Origin: Bathymodiolus thermophilus thioautotrophic gill symbiont
Lineage (GTDB): Bacteria; Pseudomonadota; Gammaproteobacteria; PS1; Pseudothioglobaceae
Length of the DNA: 64,000 nucleotides
Reading direction: 5' to 3'
NCBI RefSeq assembly: GCF_003711265.1
Contig: NZ_CP024634.1
Location: 1,550,001 to 1,614,000, forward strand
The notes under the pieces are model-generated. The model was given only the letters and a program-made list of their open reading frames with translations, was not told the origin of the DNA and did not search any database. A program made the position numbers and the translations under genes. This document shows, in pieces, positions 35,790 through 44,557 of the stretch; the first letter of the stretch is position 1; each line of letters begins with the position of its first letter.

Positions 35790-37150
35790 ATCACCCACCT
35801 AAGAAAAAACTTTTTTCAATCTTTGCTGGCAAAAAAACTGACAACAAGGCCTTTGAGTTTTCCCCCACTTATTTGCGCATTCAAAAGCAAGCGCCGACAA
35901 ACTTCTCTCGCCTAATTGGCTGGAGCGTGGTGGCGTTTGTAACAATAGTATTGTTATGGTCCTATTTAAGTTACATTGCCATTTATGCAAACACCACAGG
36001 TAAATTAATTGTCTCTGGTAAGTCGCAAAAAATTCAACCACTTAATCCAGGGAAAATTGAAAAAATCTATGTCAAAGAAGGTCAAGTCGTGCAAAAAGGG
36101 GATTTGCTGGTGCAACTTAGCGACATAGAGGCAAAAACCAATATTGCTAACTTGAAGGCAAAATTATCGTTTTACCAACAAAATCAGAAAAATTTTGAAT
36201 ACATTTTCCCTATTATTGAGCAAATAGAACAAGATGGCATTGCACAAAATATCTCAATTGACGCCTTACAAAATAGGCAAGCAACCCTAGATTTGGAGGA
36301 ATTTTTTAAGCAAATTGCACAAATTAATGCCAAAATTCACAACTCAAAGAAATCTGCCCATCATTTAAAAAATGAAATTAAATTAGATCAATTGGTAACA
36401 GGAAATGCACGCAGGCGTGTAGAGATGTTCAGTCAATTTTTTAACAATCAAGATATTTCCGAATTGCAATTTCTACAAGCACAAAAAGAATTACTACAAT
36501 CTAAAAAATCATTGCTAGGCAAACAATCTAAGTTGCACGAATTAAACAGCAATCGCCAATTAGAAGAAAGCAATAAAAAATTTGCCATCAGTCAAAAGAA
36601 AAATAAAATCTATAGGGAATATAAAAAAAATCAATTGGACATTATCGAAACAACAGAGGCGTTAAAAAAATACCAAGATCAACTACAAACAATGCGCCTT
36701 TATGCGCCAATAGAAGGCTTTATCCAAGAAATTTCCATCAATACCATTGGCGGCGTGGTAACCTCTGCACAAGAATTAATGTCTATCGTCCCCATAGGCA
36801 AACTTTCCCTACAAGCAGAAGTGAAAATATTAAACAAGGATGTTGGCTTTGTACGCACTGGACAAGCGGCAAATGTGCAATTAGATGCCTTTAATTATAT
36901 AAAATACGGTGCCATTGACGGGGTGGTTGAAAATATTTATCAAGATTCTATTGAAGACAAAGAATTGGGTTATGTTTTTTTAGCCACTGTTAACCTTAAA
37001 GACAACAAAATACAATACAAAGGCAAAACCATCTTTTTACACGCTGGATTGTCAGTTGTTGTTAGAATAAAAACAGGCCGCCGCCGCGTGATTGACTACT
37101 TATTATCACCTGTTTTGGAGCATGTCAGTGAAGGCCTTAAAGAGCGTTAA
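35786..37150 (+). CDS. rtxD: Type I secretion membrane fusion protein, RtxD/HlyD family
   Basis: 454 residues. A cytoplasmic N-terminus, one transmembrane helix (about 42-68, WSVVAFVTIVLLWSYL), a split lipoyl/barrel-sandwich region (GKIEKIYVKEGQVVQKGDLL and later LYAPIEGFIQEI), a long coiled coil between them, and the typical HlyD ending GLSVVVRIKTGRRRVIDYLL. It bridges the inner membrane ABC transporters and a TolC-like channel; no tolC is in this window. The start overlaps rtxB by 4 bases and the end overlaps rtxE by up to about 30 bases, indicating translational coupling. Confidence 0.93.
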   Translation: MNHPPKKKLFSIFAGKKTDNKAFEFSPTYLRIQKQAPTNFSRLIGWSVVAFVTIVLLWSYLSYIAIYANTTGKLIVSGKSQKIQPLNPGKIEKIYVKEGQVVQKGDLLVQLSDIEAKTNIANLKAKLSFYQQNQKNFEYIFPIIEQIEQDGIAQNISIDALQNRQATLDLEEFFKQIAQINAKIHNSKKSAHHLKNEIKLDQLVTGNARRRVEMFSQFFNNQDISELQFLQAQKELLQSKKSLLGKQSKLHELNSNRQLEESNKKFAISQKKNKIYREYKKNQLDIIETTEALKKYQDQLQTMRLYAPIEGFIQEISINTIGGVVTSAQELMSIVPIGKLSLQAEVKILNKDVGFVRTGQAANVQLDAFNYIKYGAIDGVVENIYQDSIEDKELGYVFLATVNLKDNKIQYKGKTIFLHAGLSVVVRIKTGRRRVIDYLLSPVLEHVSEGLKER

Positions 37151-39275
37151 CCTTACCGCTAGCAACCGTGCTTTACTCTGCATCGTTCAGTTACTAAAAC
37201 ATTTTGAAAAAAACATTGAACTGGCGAGCATTAGCCATTTATTGGTTAGCAGTCAAAACAGTGATTTAAGTCAATCTGAACTGATATACGCCATTCAATG
37301 GGCGGGCATCAATGCTGAATATCTGCAAATTAATTTAAAAAAATTAGACAAATTACACCTGCCTGTGCTAATCAAGTGTCAAAATAATTGGCTGCTCCTT
37401 GAGGCCTTTGACGGAAAAAATCTCACTGTATTTGACGGCGTGGATAAATGGCAGATGAGCAAGCAAGATTGCCGTCAAGTTTGGCAAAATTCCTGCATTG
37501 CCATTGCCAATAATTTAGAAGAGTACGATGCTAACACGGTGCAAAATGTCGACATTAAAAAAGATTCTATTTTTCAATGGTTTTTACCCTCAATCAAAAA
37601 GCATAAAAAACAATTTTTATCGGTGATTTTTATCTCCATTATGATTCAGTTGATTATGCTCCTCACCCCCTTGCTATTTCAATATTTTTTAGACAGCGCC
37701 TTACCCAGTTTTAACCCAACCAACCTGCAAACTATCATGATAGCCATGTTATTTTTTGCCTTGATTGACCCAATGTTTTTATTAATGCGTTCGTTTGCTT
37801 TCTCCAATTTAACTTCTAAAATTGATTCAGAATTGACCAGCCGCATTTATGAGCATTTAATGCAATTGCAATTGTCTTTTTTTCAAAACAATCAAATTGG
37901 CAAAATAACGGCATTTATGAGGGAAATGGCAAGCATTAGGCAATTTATGACGGGCAATTCTCTGACTTTGGTGATTGACTTGATTTTTGTCGTGGTGTTT
38001 TTCTCAGTGATGTTTCAATATTCTGTTTTTATGACGGTTGTGGTGCTGATATTTTTGCTGATTTATTTTTTCTTTTGGCTGATAATAGGGCCAATTGTAC
38101 GCAAACGCAGTGAACAGTCTTTTGATGCAAGTGCAGAAAATACCGCACTATTAACTGAAACCCTGTATGGTATTCACTCAATCAAATCAATGGCAACAGA
38201 ACAGCGATTTATCCGACAATGGGAAAAACGATTGGGAAGGTATCAGCGTGCTTACGCCCAAGCAGAGTTAACCAGTATTTTTTCCATGCAAGGCATTTCG
38301 CTGATTAACAAAATAATGGTTATTGTGATTTTATGGCTAGGCATTACCGAAGTGTTAGAAGGTAACCTAACTATTGGTGCCTTTATTGCCTTTCGTATGT
38401 ATTCTAATTATGTTGCCGAACCCGTGATTCGCCTAGCGCAAATATGGCAAGATTTTCAATACACACTGGTTTCCATTAAAAAAATCAGCCTAATCCTCAA
38501 AGAGCCACTAGAAGAATTACCAAAAAATATGTTCCTCAACAACATTTCAGGCAACATTGTCTTCAAAAGCGTTTACTTCACCTACAAAAAAGAACTGCCC
38601 TCTGTACTATCAGACATTAATCTAACCCTAAAACCCGGCTGTATGCTCGGCATCACTGGCCCCTCTGGCTCTGGAAAAAGCACCCTAACCAAATTATTAC
38701 AAATGTTCTACCGACCCACCACAGGAGAAATACTCATCGATGGCCTAGACATCAGAACACTCTCTCCAACTGAATTAAGGATGAACATGGGCGTTGTCTT
38801 GCAAAATAGCGAATTATTCCAAGACACCCTAATTAACAACCTTAAAATCGCCAATCCCGATGTTGAAATGGCACAAATACAAACCGTTGCCAAAATGTGC
38901 GGCGCCGACTTCATTGAAGAACTCCCACAAGGCTACAACACCATGCTCAGCGAAAAAGGCGGCAACCTATCAGGCGGCCAACGACAAAGAATCGCCTTTA
39001 TGCGCGCACTAATAAACAACCCAAAAATTCTAATCCTAGACGAAGCAACCTCTGCCCTAGACTACGAATCAGAACGCATCATCCTAAACCACCTACCAGA
39101 AATCAGAAAAAACCGAACCATCATCTCAGTCGCCCATCGCCTCAACACCATTAAAGATGCAGACACCATCATTTTTATCGACAACGGCAAAATCACCGAA
39201 CAAGGCACCCATCAAGAGTTAATAGACAAAGAGGGTGGTTACGCAAAACTTTATCGATTGCAGCAGCAGACATAA
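37122..39275 (+). CDS. rtxE: Second type I secretion ABC transporter, RtxE family
   Basis: About 717 residues. The frame is open from TTG 37092, but ATG 37122 or GTG 37128 (GGAG 7 bases before it) are better starts inside the 3' end of rtxD. N-terminal C39-like domain without the protease cysteine motif, transmembrane region (about 160-420), then Walker A GPSGSGKST (from 513), LSGGQ (from 616), Walker B ILILDEAT (Asp640) and a His in VAHRLNTI. Pairing with RtxB as a heteromeric exporter is the known MARTX arrangement. From about 38540 the gene switches to strongly C-ending codons, unlike its first two thirds. Its last about 205 bases are duplicated beyond the fic gene. Confidence 0.92.
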   Translation: MSVKALKSVNLTASNRALLCIVQLLKHFEKNIELASISHLLVSSQNSDLSQSELIYAIQWAGINAEYLQINLKKLDKLHLPVLIKCQNNWLLLEAFDGKNLTVFDGVDKWQMSKQDCRQVWQNSCIAIANNLEEYDANTVQNVDIKKDSIFQWFLPSIKKHKKQFLSVIFISIMIQLIMLLTPLLFQYFLDSALPSFNPTNLQTIMIAMLFFALIDPMFLLMRSFAFSNLTSKIDSELTSRIYEHLMQLQLSFFQNNQIGKITAFMREMASIRQFMTGNSLTLVIDLIFVVVFFSVMFQYSVFMTVVVLIFLLIYFFFWLIIGPIVRKRSEQSFDASAENTALLTETLYGIHSIKSMATEQRFIRQWEKRLGRYQRAYAQAELTSIFSMQGISLINKIMVIVILWLGITEVLEGNLTIGAFIAFRMYSNYVAEPVIRLAQIWQDFQYTLVSIKKISLILKEPLEELPKNMFLNNISGNIVFKSVYFTYKKELPSVLSDINLTLKPGCMLGITGPSGSGKSTLTKLLQMFYRPTTGEILIDGLDIRTLSPTELRMNMGVVLQNSELFQDTLINNLKIANPDVEMAQIQTVAKMCGADFIEELPQGYNTMLSEKGGNLSGGQRQRIAFMRALINNPKILILDEATSALDYESERIILNHLPEIRKNRTIISVAHRLNTIKDADTIIFIDNGKITEQGTHQELIDKEGGYAKLYRLQQQT

Positions 39276-39314
39276 TTTAGGCGCTACAAATTAAGAGTTT
39301 ATTTGAGCAAACCT
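39104..39314 (+). repeat. Direct repeat, upstream copy: rtxE 3' end plus 39-bp downstream tail
   Basis: This stretch recurs at about 41175-41384 with only a few substitutions and a 1-base deletion, including the identical tail after the stop codon (TAATTTAGGCGCTACAAA and on). The two copies bracket the fic gene exactly, which points to a duplication or recombination event that placed fic inside the rtx locus. Confidence 0.9.
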
Positions 39315-39480
39315 AAAAGGCAAGCGGTTTTTTATAAAAAAATATCAAACAAATTAACCATTTTCAAAAACAAACCAAGATGAGGAAAAATAGCAATATC
39401 AAAACAATTGGCAAGCTATTCTAGCGCCAAAGAAACATCATTACACTTCGCTATACCATCGTTATTTCACGCATTTATTA

Positions 39481-39510
39481 TTGAATAATTGATTTATTTT
39501 CTGTTATAAT
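39481..39510 (+). promoter_or_regulatory. Candidate sigma-70 promoter of fic
   Basis: TTGAAT at 39481-39486 and a perfect TATAAT at 39505-39510, spaced 18 bases, in the 438-base gap between rtxE and fic. It predicts a leader of about 200 bases. The rest of 39315-39713 is AT-rich with no other recognisable feature. Confidence 0.45.
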
Positions 39511-39713
39511 TTTTTTAGCTAATATTAAATTTGAATTGCACCAACTTAGTCTTTAACTTTTTTTATTTTATGTACTACACACTAAGTAAGCACATAATTT
39601 TTAACTTAAAGATGTGTGAAGTCTGGCTATTTTTTTACAGGGTATATTTTTAATATTGTAATAGAGAAATATATCCTTATGGCAACAATTAAATTATTAA
39701 AGGGTATAAATTT

Positions 39714-41174
39714 ATGCAATACGAAAAAATTAAAAAAATTGGCAATACAAGTGAATCTTCTTCCTCTGAATTAAAAGCGCTTGCAAAATTGTGGAACGGC
39801 AAAAAAGAACAATTAAAAAATTCCGATGAATACAGTCAGTTTCTTAAAAAAATGCAAAGAGAATGGGCGATAGAGACAGGAATCATTGAAAGGCTTTACA
39901 CTTGGGATAGAGGGATAACTGAGTCACTCATTGAACATGGCATAGATGCCGCACAAATTAGCTACAAAAGTGGCTTATCCGAAGAAAAGTCAGGAAATAT
40001 TTCCAATCTTATTGCTGACCAACAACAGACGATTGACGGATTGTTTGATTTTGTCAAAAATGAACAGCCATTTTCAGAGCATTTTATCCGCTCCATGCAT
40101 GAAAAACTTGTTGCCCATCAAGATATGGTAGAGGCTTCAACGCCAGAAGGAAGTATAATTAAAGTTAAATTACTCAAGGGAAAATATAAAAAACATCCAA
40201 ACAATCCAAAAAAAAATAATGGTGAAATGCATTTTTATTGTCCACCAGAATTTGTTACTGATGAAATGGAAACGCTAATTAGCTTATACAAGAAATACGA
40301 GCGAAAAACACCTCCAGAGGTATTGTCAGCTTGGTTGCACCACCGTTTTACCCAAATCCATCCGTTTCAAGATGGCAACGGCAGAATTGCCAGAGCGATT
40401 GCATCTTTAGTGTTTCTAAAAGCAGGGTTGTTTCCCTTGGTAATTAGAGAATCTGATAGAGAAATATATCTTAACGCCTTAGAGGAGGCTGATAATAACA
40501 ATATAAATGACTTAGTCCAACTTTTTGCTAAACGGCAAAAAGATTGTATTTTGTCGGCTTTAAATATACAGCAAGAGGTTGAAAAATCTAATTTTGCAGA
40601 CCAAATTTTTGCTAATGGTATAAAACTATTAAAGGCTAAACATGATACCCAAAAAGAAGAAGTTGAAAAGGTATATAGATTTGCCGATGTTTTACAAAAA
40701 AACCTATTTGAGAAACTAAAAGCCTATCAAGAGAAATTTGACCCTAGTTTAAAAAGCACTAATCGTAAAGATGGTGCTATAGCGGGTGAAGCAAAGAATA
40801 ATGATAGTGATAGAAATTATTATTTTCGCAATGAAATTATAAAAATTGCCAATAAACACGATTATTATGCAGATACCAAAAGGTACAAATCTTGGTCAAG
40901 GTTAATACTTAATACGGAAAGTATATTTGAAATAGTATTTAGTATTCATGGATTTGGGCATAGCAATGGCGTCATGGCAATTTCATCTTTTACATTTGAA
41001 AAAAATATGTCAGAAGATAGCGTTCTTAATGTTGTCAATATAAAATCAGCGCAACAAGAGGTTTTTGTATTTAATTACCTTGAAAAAGAAACAGAAATCA
41101 ACAAAAGGTTTAATGACTGGTTTCAAGAATCTTTTGTTATTGCATTGGCAGAATGGCAACAAACTATTGCTTAA
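39714..41174 (+). CDS. Fic domain protein (probable AMP transferase)
   Basis: 486 residues. The Fic core motif HPFQDGNGRIAR begins at residue 216 and is complete (catalytic His, GNGR phosphate-binding loop, final Arg). An N-terminal helix with AIETGIIERLY holds a Glu that may be the inhibitory helix of class II Fic proteins, although the residue after Glu is Arg, not Gly/Asn. The region after 290 is helical and unassigned. Fic proteins transfer AMP or related groups to Ser/Thr/Tyr hydroxyls of target proteins. No antitoxin-like small gene flanks it and there is no signal peptide. AAAGGG precedes the ATG. Direct repeats of rtxE DNA on both sides suggest insertion into the rtx locus; whether it is a secreted effector or a housekeeping regulator cannot be told. 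Confidence 0.88.
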   Translation: MQYEKIKKIGNTSESSSSELKALAKLWNGKKEQLKNSDEYSQFLKKMQREWAIETGIIERLYTWDRGITESLIEHGIDAAQISYKSGLSEEKSGNISNLIADQQQTIDGLFDFVKNEQPFSEHFIRSMHEKLVAHQDMVEASTPEGSIIKVKLLKGKYKKHPNNPKKNNGEMHFYCPPEFVTDEMETLISLYKKYERKTPPEVLSAWLHHRFTQIHPFQDGNGRIARAIASLVFLKAGLFPLVIRESDREIYLNALEEADNNNINDLVQLFAKRQKDCILSALNIQQEVEKSNFADQIFANGIKLLKAKHDTQKEEVEKVYRFADVLQKNLFEKLKAYQEKFDPSLKSTNRKDGAIAGEAKNNDSDRNYYFRNEIIKIANKHDYYADTKRYKSWSRLILNTESIFEIVFSIHGFGHSNGVMAISSFTFEKNMSEDSVLNVVNIKSAQQEVFVFNYLEKETEINKRFNDWFQESFVIALAEWQQTIA

Positions 41175-41175
41175 T

Positions 41176-41345
41176 TAGAAAAACAGAACCATCGTCTCAG
41201 ACGCCCATCGCCTCAACACCATTAAAATGCAGGCACCATCATTTTTATCAACAACGGCAAAATCACCGAACAAGGCACCCATCAAGAGTTAATAGACAAA
41301 GAGGGTGGTTACGCAAAACTTTACCGATTGCAGCAGCAGACATAA
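41176..41345 (+). pseudogene. Duplicated, frameshifted 3' fragment of rtxE
   Basis: Matches 39105-39275 with about ten substitutions and loss of one base in ATTAAAGATGC (here ATTAAAATGC), which breaks the rtxE frame. It has no start or upstream coding part and cannot encode a transporter. It begins directly after the fic stop codon. The similarity continues to about 41384. Confidence 0.9.
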
Positions 41346-41784
41346 TTTAGGCGCTACAAATTAAGAGTTTATTTGAGCAAGCCTCAAAACAAAGCGCCCT
41401 TAAGTTTTAATGAAAAATCATGAATTTCACAAGGGTTTCTTGATAAAACACAAGGCTAATTTTCCACCACCTTGAATTAATCTCAACGCTTACAATAACG
41501 AAACAAAAGATAGAATGTGTTCACTATAATCCAGTGAAGCGTAGCAATTTATATTTGCAAAAACATGCATATATTCCTAAGAATGGCTTGGAGTAGGGTG
41601 TAGGGCTTTACCATTAGTCTAGTTAAGCAACAAGTTGGGGTTGTTTTGATATAAGGGTTATGGCTTGCACTTCTGTTTCATCCAACTCCTTAGTCGTTAG
41701 GAAAACTTCTAAGTGGATGAAAAGTAGATTTAAGTTAAAAAAAATTTTTGTTTTCTGTTAAAATTTATCCTAACTTAGAGTTCT

Positions 41785-41820
41785 TTGTGCAAATACAGAT
41801 GATTATTTATATTTGCACAA
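41785..41820. repeat. Inverted repeat upstream of small membrane protein gene
   Basis: TTGTGCAAATA (41785-41795) and TATTTGCACAA (41810-41820) are perfect inverted arms around 14 bases. The arms resemble the termini of the foldback elements found elsewhere in the window. A second imperfect palindrome lies at about 41667-41721 (TTTCATCC...GGATGAAA). The stretch 41385-41784 otherwise holds no gene that I can see; it looks like a decayed foldback element. Confidence 0.55.
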
Positions 41821-41908
41821 GGGCTTCAGTTTAAAAAAATAGAATATGATTGTTTGGCGCAGGATTTGTTTTCAATATCGCAATAATCGTTGTAAAAAAG
41901 GAAAGCCC

Positions 41909-42331
41909 GTGAAAAAAACAGCAATAGAAGTTTATGCATTATTAGTCTGCCTTGGGGCGATGACTTGTTTATCGGTTAATATTGGACTTGTACTTCATGA
42001 TACGGTTAGTTTAGTTAAGCCTAGTCTGACAATTAGCACTTATCAATACAATAATCATCAAAATAATGATAATTATTGGCAACACCAAGTTGGGCAGTCA
42101 AATATTATTCAATTGAATGACCTTACTCTTAACCCTAAAAAAGATAAAAAATTTGTTAAACGCCCAACAAAAAACGAACTTACACAACAAAGACTTGATA
42201 GTTATCAAAGCGTCATTGAGGCAGAAAGAAGAAGCGCTATAAGAGACTTGATTTTTGAGTTTATTGTGATTTTAGTAAGTTCTATATTATTTTTTACACA
42301 CTGGCGTTTTGTTTTACATGAAAAAAAATAA
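41909..42331 (+). CDS. Small two-helix membrane protein, unknown function
   Basis: The frame opens at ATG 41846, but GTG 41909, preceded by AAAGGAAA, is the better start and gives 140 residues. Two transmembrane helices: IEVYALLVCLGAMTCLSVNI near the N-terminus and LIFEFIVILVSSILFF near the C-terminus, with a polar loop between them. The family is not recognised; similar small proteins with an N-terminal 'IEVYALLVC' helix occur in marine bacteria as far as I recall, without known function. It is convergent with the secreted-protein gene at 42929. Confidence 0.7.
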   Translation: MKKTAIEVYALLVCLGAMTCLSVNIGLVLHDTVSLVKPSLTISTYQYNNHQNNDNYWQHQVGQSNIIQLNDLTLNPKKDKKFVKRPTKNELTQQRLDSYQSVIEAERRSAIRDLIFEFIVILVSSILFFTHWRFVLHEKK

Positions 42332-42712
42332 GGGGAGTAACGCTCTTTTTGTTTATTTTTAAAGTTTAAATTTCTGCCTTATTTATTACTCAACATTTGC
42401 ACGAAGTTGTTACTACCACAAGGCACTCCTTTACATATATCCCTTCTTAATTGGCGTAAGCACTTGCTTCTTTAGCGCTAATAGCATAGTTAATTTAGAT
42501 TAAGTGAGAGAGAAAACATTCACTGTTAGCAACAATAGGGCTGTTACTTTATTAGAAATTTCATTTATTTAGTTTTTAATCCTCCTCTCGATGGAGTGGA
42601 CTTTAGAGGGGGATCAATTTTTCTACACCTTCTAATAAAATACTTTAAATGCTTAGTTAGTCTTCTTAACTAATGGAAGTAGGATAATGGCAATTATAAA
42701 CAGTTGCTTATT
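42332..42712. other. Intergenic stretch, no gene seen
   Basis: No coding signal on either strand. The part 42640-42712 is paralogous to 50835-50888 (shared AATTATAA...CAGTTG), showing it belongs to a duplicated unit together with the gene remnant at 50935-51190. Confidence 0.5.
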
Positions 42713-42873
42713 GAGACCTTTGCATAAATATGGATGATTAGCAAAATTCAATTTTTGCCTAATTGGTGATTTTCTTAAACCTTGTCCTAACAGGACTAAG
42801 GCTGGGTTTAAAAAATTACCAAGTGGGTGAAAAGTGGATTCTTGATGATTATTTATATTTATGCAAAAGTCTC
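42713..42873. mobile_element. Foldback MITE-like element with 5-bp target duplication
   Basis: 161 bp, starting GAGACCTTTGCATAAATAT and ending with its imperfect inverse (ATATTTATGCAAAAGTCTC). Almost the whole element is an imperfect palindrome centred on GTCCTAACAGGAC. It is flanked on both sides by TTATT. The paralogous sequence near 50881 has a single TTATT and no element, i.e. the empty site. It has no coding capacity. It is about 90% like the element at 60517-60678. Confidence 0.85.
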
Positions 42874-42901
42874 TTATTATATTTTAATGCTCTTATACCC
42901 A

Positions 42902-42923
42902 AAACCCCCAATTAAGGGGGTTT
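42902..42923 (-). terminator. Hairpin terminator of the 450-aa secreted-protein gene
   Basis: AAACCCCC-AATTAA-GGGGGTTT is a perfect 8-bp stem just past the stop at 42929 on the minus strand, followed by TTTTGGG in that direction. It is one of a family of near-identical hairpins ending units of the lipoprotein array. Confidence 0.65.
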
Positions 42924-42928
42924 AAGGA

Positions 42929-44281
42929 TTAAGGGCGTCTTATGGCGTGGGGGGTGAGCGACTGAATGAGTGTGATATTAGGTGCTTTATCTGAGTTACA
43001 GGTGGTTTTGAGTACCCTTATAATGCCTAGTGAAAATATAACTCCTTCATCTTTTTGACAAAGATACTCACCTTTGTCATTGGTCATACCCGTGTACCCG
43101 TACTTGCTTGTGATGAAAGCTAAGCCTTTAATTACTGGATTTTTCCAATAGCCTTTTATTGTATTTTCATCTGCCTGATACTTTGGCTTAAACTTATCAT
43201 TGATTTTTTTAGTGTTTTCAGTAATTAAGTTTACACTGGCAGAAGACTCTTGGTATCTTGAGTCATTCGAAGAAATATCTAGCAATGCGGTTTTACTATC
43301 TGCTAGCGCTTTCTTAGCAATTTGCAATGAGGCGTGTAAACTATCAAGAGTTCTTCCTGGTAAACTTGCTTCGGCTAACGCATCTACTGCAGTCTTTTTA
43401 TGCTTTTTAATATTTTCATAAGCTACGACTCTTTCATTCTCTTCAAACATTACATCAAATTGTACCGAAGCTTCTGCAGTTATGAAGCCACTGAAATTTT
43501 TAAAGAAAGACGCTATTTTTTCAGAGAGTGTTACTCGGTTTATTCCCCCAACTTCTTCTTCCAGTTGAATTGGGTAATGCAAGAAGAACTCATTTGTTGG
43601 GTAGCTTTTCACGCTGCCCATGACTTGGACTATATTTCCGTTGCGTTTTACGCCGTAGTCACCTTTCATTGTATTTGCGGGTATACCACTATTAGTTAGA
43701 TCTTCAAGGCTACCTATATATATTAAATTTTTATCAAAAGTGACTTTTATTTGCGCTTCTTTGCTGTTTTCGAGTTCATTGACAGAGTATTCAAATCCCA
43801 TTACTTTTGCATTAAGATAATATACTTTGTTTGTAGCTGGCAATACTATATTATTAAGTTGAGCTCTGGCCTCGCTTGTTAGGGAAAGACTGGCTTCAGA
43901 ACCATTGGAACTTCCGGTACGGAGGACGCCTTTTGCTGCAGTATACATGTCACTCCATATCATACTAAGTTGATAATAATAATTATCAGAAACAGTAGAA
44001 AGTTGATGTGCTGATAAAAAATAAAAAACTTTTGGTGATTTTTTGTACATTATAAAATCCATATATTTACCATTCACCTTTAGAACATTGTCTAGTGTGT
44101 ATCTGTTGGGGCGCATGAAGACCTCCTCTGAGAACTCCATTGTAATCCTTACTTTACTAAAAAGACGAGGCTGCGCCTTATCAATAGTCATAGTAATGCT
44201 ATTAACCCCCACGGCTAAAACCTTTTCTGGCAATGCCATTAAAGCCAACAGTGCCATTACTACCTTTACAAAGTGTTTCAT
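42929..44281 (-). CDS. Sec-secreted protein with C-terminal GYWKYP-type domain (450 aa)
   Basis: Signal peptide MKHFVKVVMALLALMALPEK with likely cleavage after VLA. Then a beta-rich region (VRITMEFSEEV...NVLKVNGKYMDF), an Ala/Lys-rich helical stretch (about 290-365) and a 65-residue C-terminal domain beginning GYWKNPVIKGL with TNDKGEYLCQ and FSLGIIRVLKTTC. That domain is shared with the genes at 47601, 51239 and 56755; its two conserved Cys could form a disulfide. It resembles a domain recurrent in bacterial lipoproteins with PVxGLxY...GxT...FSxG spacing (inference). AGGAAAA precedes the ATG. It lies downstream of the 989-aa lipoprotein and is the second member of that pair. Function unknown. 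Confidence 0.85.
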   Translation of the reverse strand: MKHFVKVVMALLALMALPEKVLAVGVNSITMTIDKAQPRLFSKVRITMEFSEEVFMRPNRYTLDNVLKVNGKYMDFIMYKKSPKVFYFLSAHQLSTVSDNYYYQLSMIWSDMYTAAKGVLRTGSSNGSEASLSLTSEARAQLNNIVLPATNKVYYLNAKVMGFEYSVNELENSKEAQIKVTFDKNLIYIGSLEDLTNSGIPANTMKGDYGVKRNGNIVQVMGSVKSYPTNEFFLHYPIQLEEEVGGINRVTLSEKIASFFKNFSGFITAEASVQFDVMFEENERVVAYENIKKHKKTAVDALAEASLPGRTLDSLHASLQIAKKALADSKTALLDISSNDSRYQESSASVNLITENTKKINDKFKPKYQADENTIKGYWKNPVIKGLAFITSKYGYTGMTNDKGEYLCQKDEGVIFSLGIIRVLKTTCNSDKAPNITLIQSLTPHAIRRP

Positions 44282-44331
44282 GTTATTTTTCCTGTTTTGT
44301 TAATTTAAACTTCTCTCAGTTTCTATCTAAA

Positions 44332-44480
44332 AACCCCTGTATTAGTAGAAAGGACAACCTTCATTCAATTGCGGTTTTTTGCAAAGGCTTATTATAACAG
44401 GGCTAAGATGGGATTTATAAAAATTTACCAACGAACAAAGGATGGCTTTTAGTTAATATTTATGTCAAATACAGGGAGTT
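44332..44480. mobile_element. Degenerate foldback element
   Basis: Left end AACCCCTGTATTAG, right end AAATACAGGGAG; the inner part (AGGGCTAAGATGGGATTTATA) matches the element at 49228-49389. No target duplication is clear. It lies between lipoprotein and secreted-protein genes of one pair. Confidence 0.5.
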
Positions 44481-44512
44481 CACCTGGGGATATTTTTTGT
44501 AAGACCACCTCT

Positions 44513-44534
44513 AAACCCCCAATTAAGGAGGTTT
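44513..44534 (-). terminator. Hairpin after the 989-aa lipoprotein gene
   Basis: AAACCCCC-AATTAA-GGAGGTTT: the same design as at 42902, with one mismatch in the stem, just downstream of the stop codon on the minus strand. Confidence 0.55.
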
Positions 44535-44557
44535 AAAAGGTGTCTAACAGTTTTTTG

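Noticed and set aside
39714..41174. fic as part of a FicT/FicA toxin-antitoxin pair
   Set aside because: No small antitoxin-like gene lies upstream or downstream; an inhibitory-like helix is in the same protein.
41153..41350. 65-codon open frame after fic
   Set aside because: It overlaps the frameshifted duplicate of the rtxE 3' end in a wrong frame; not a gene.
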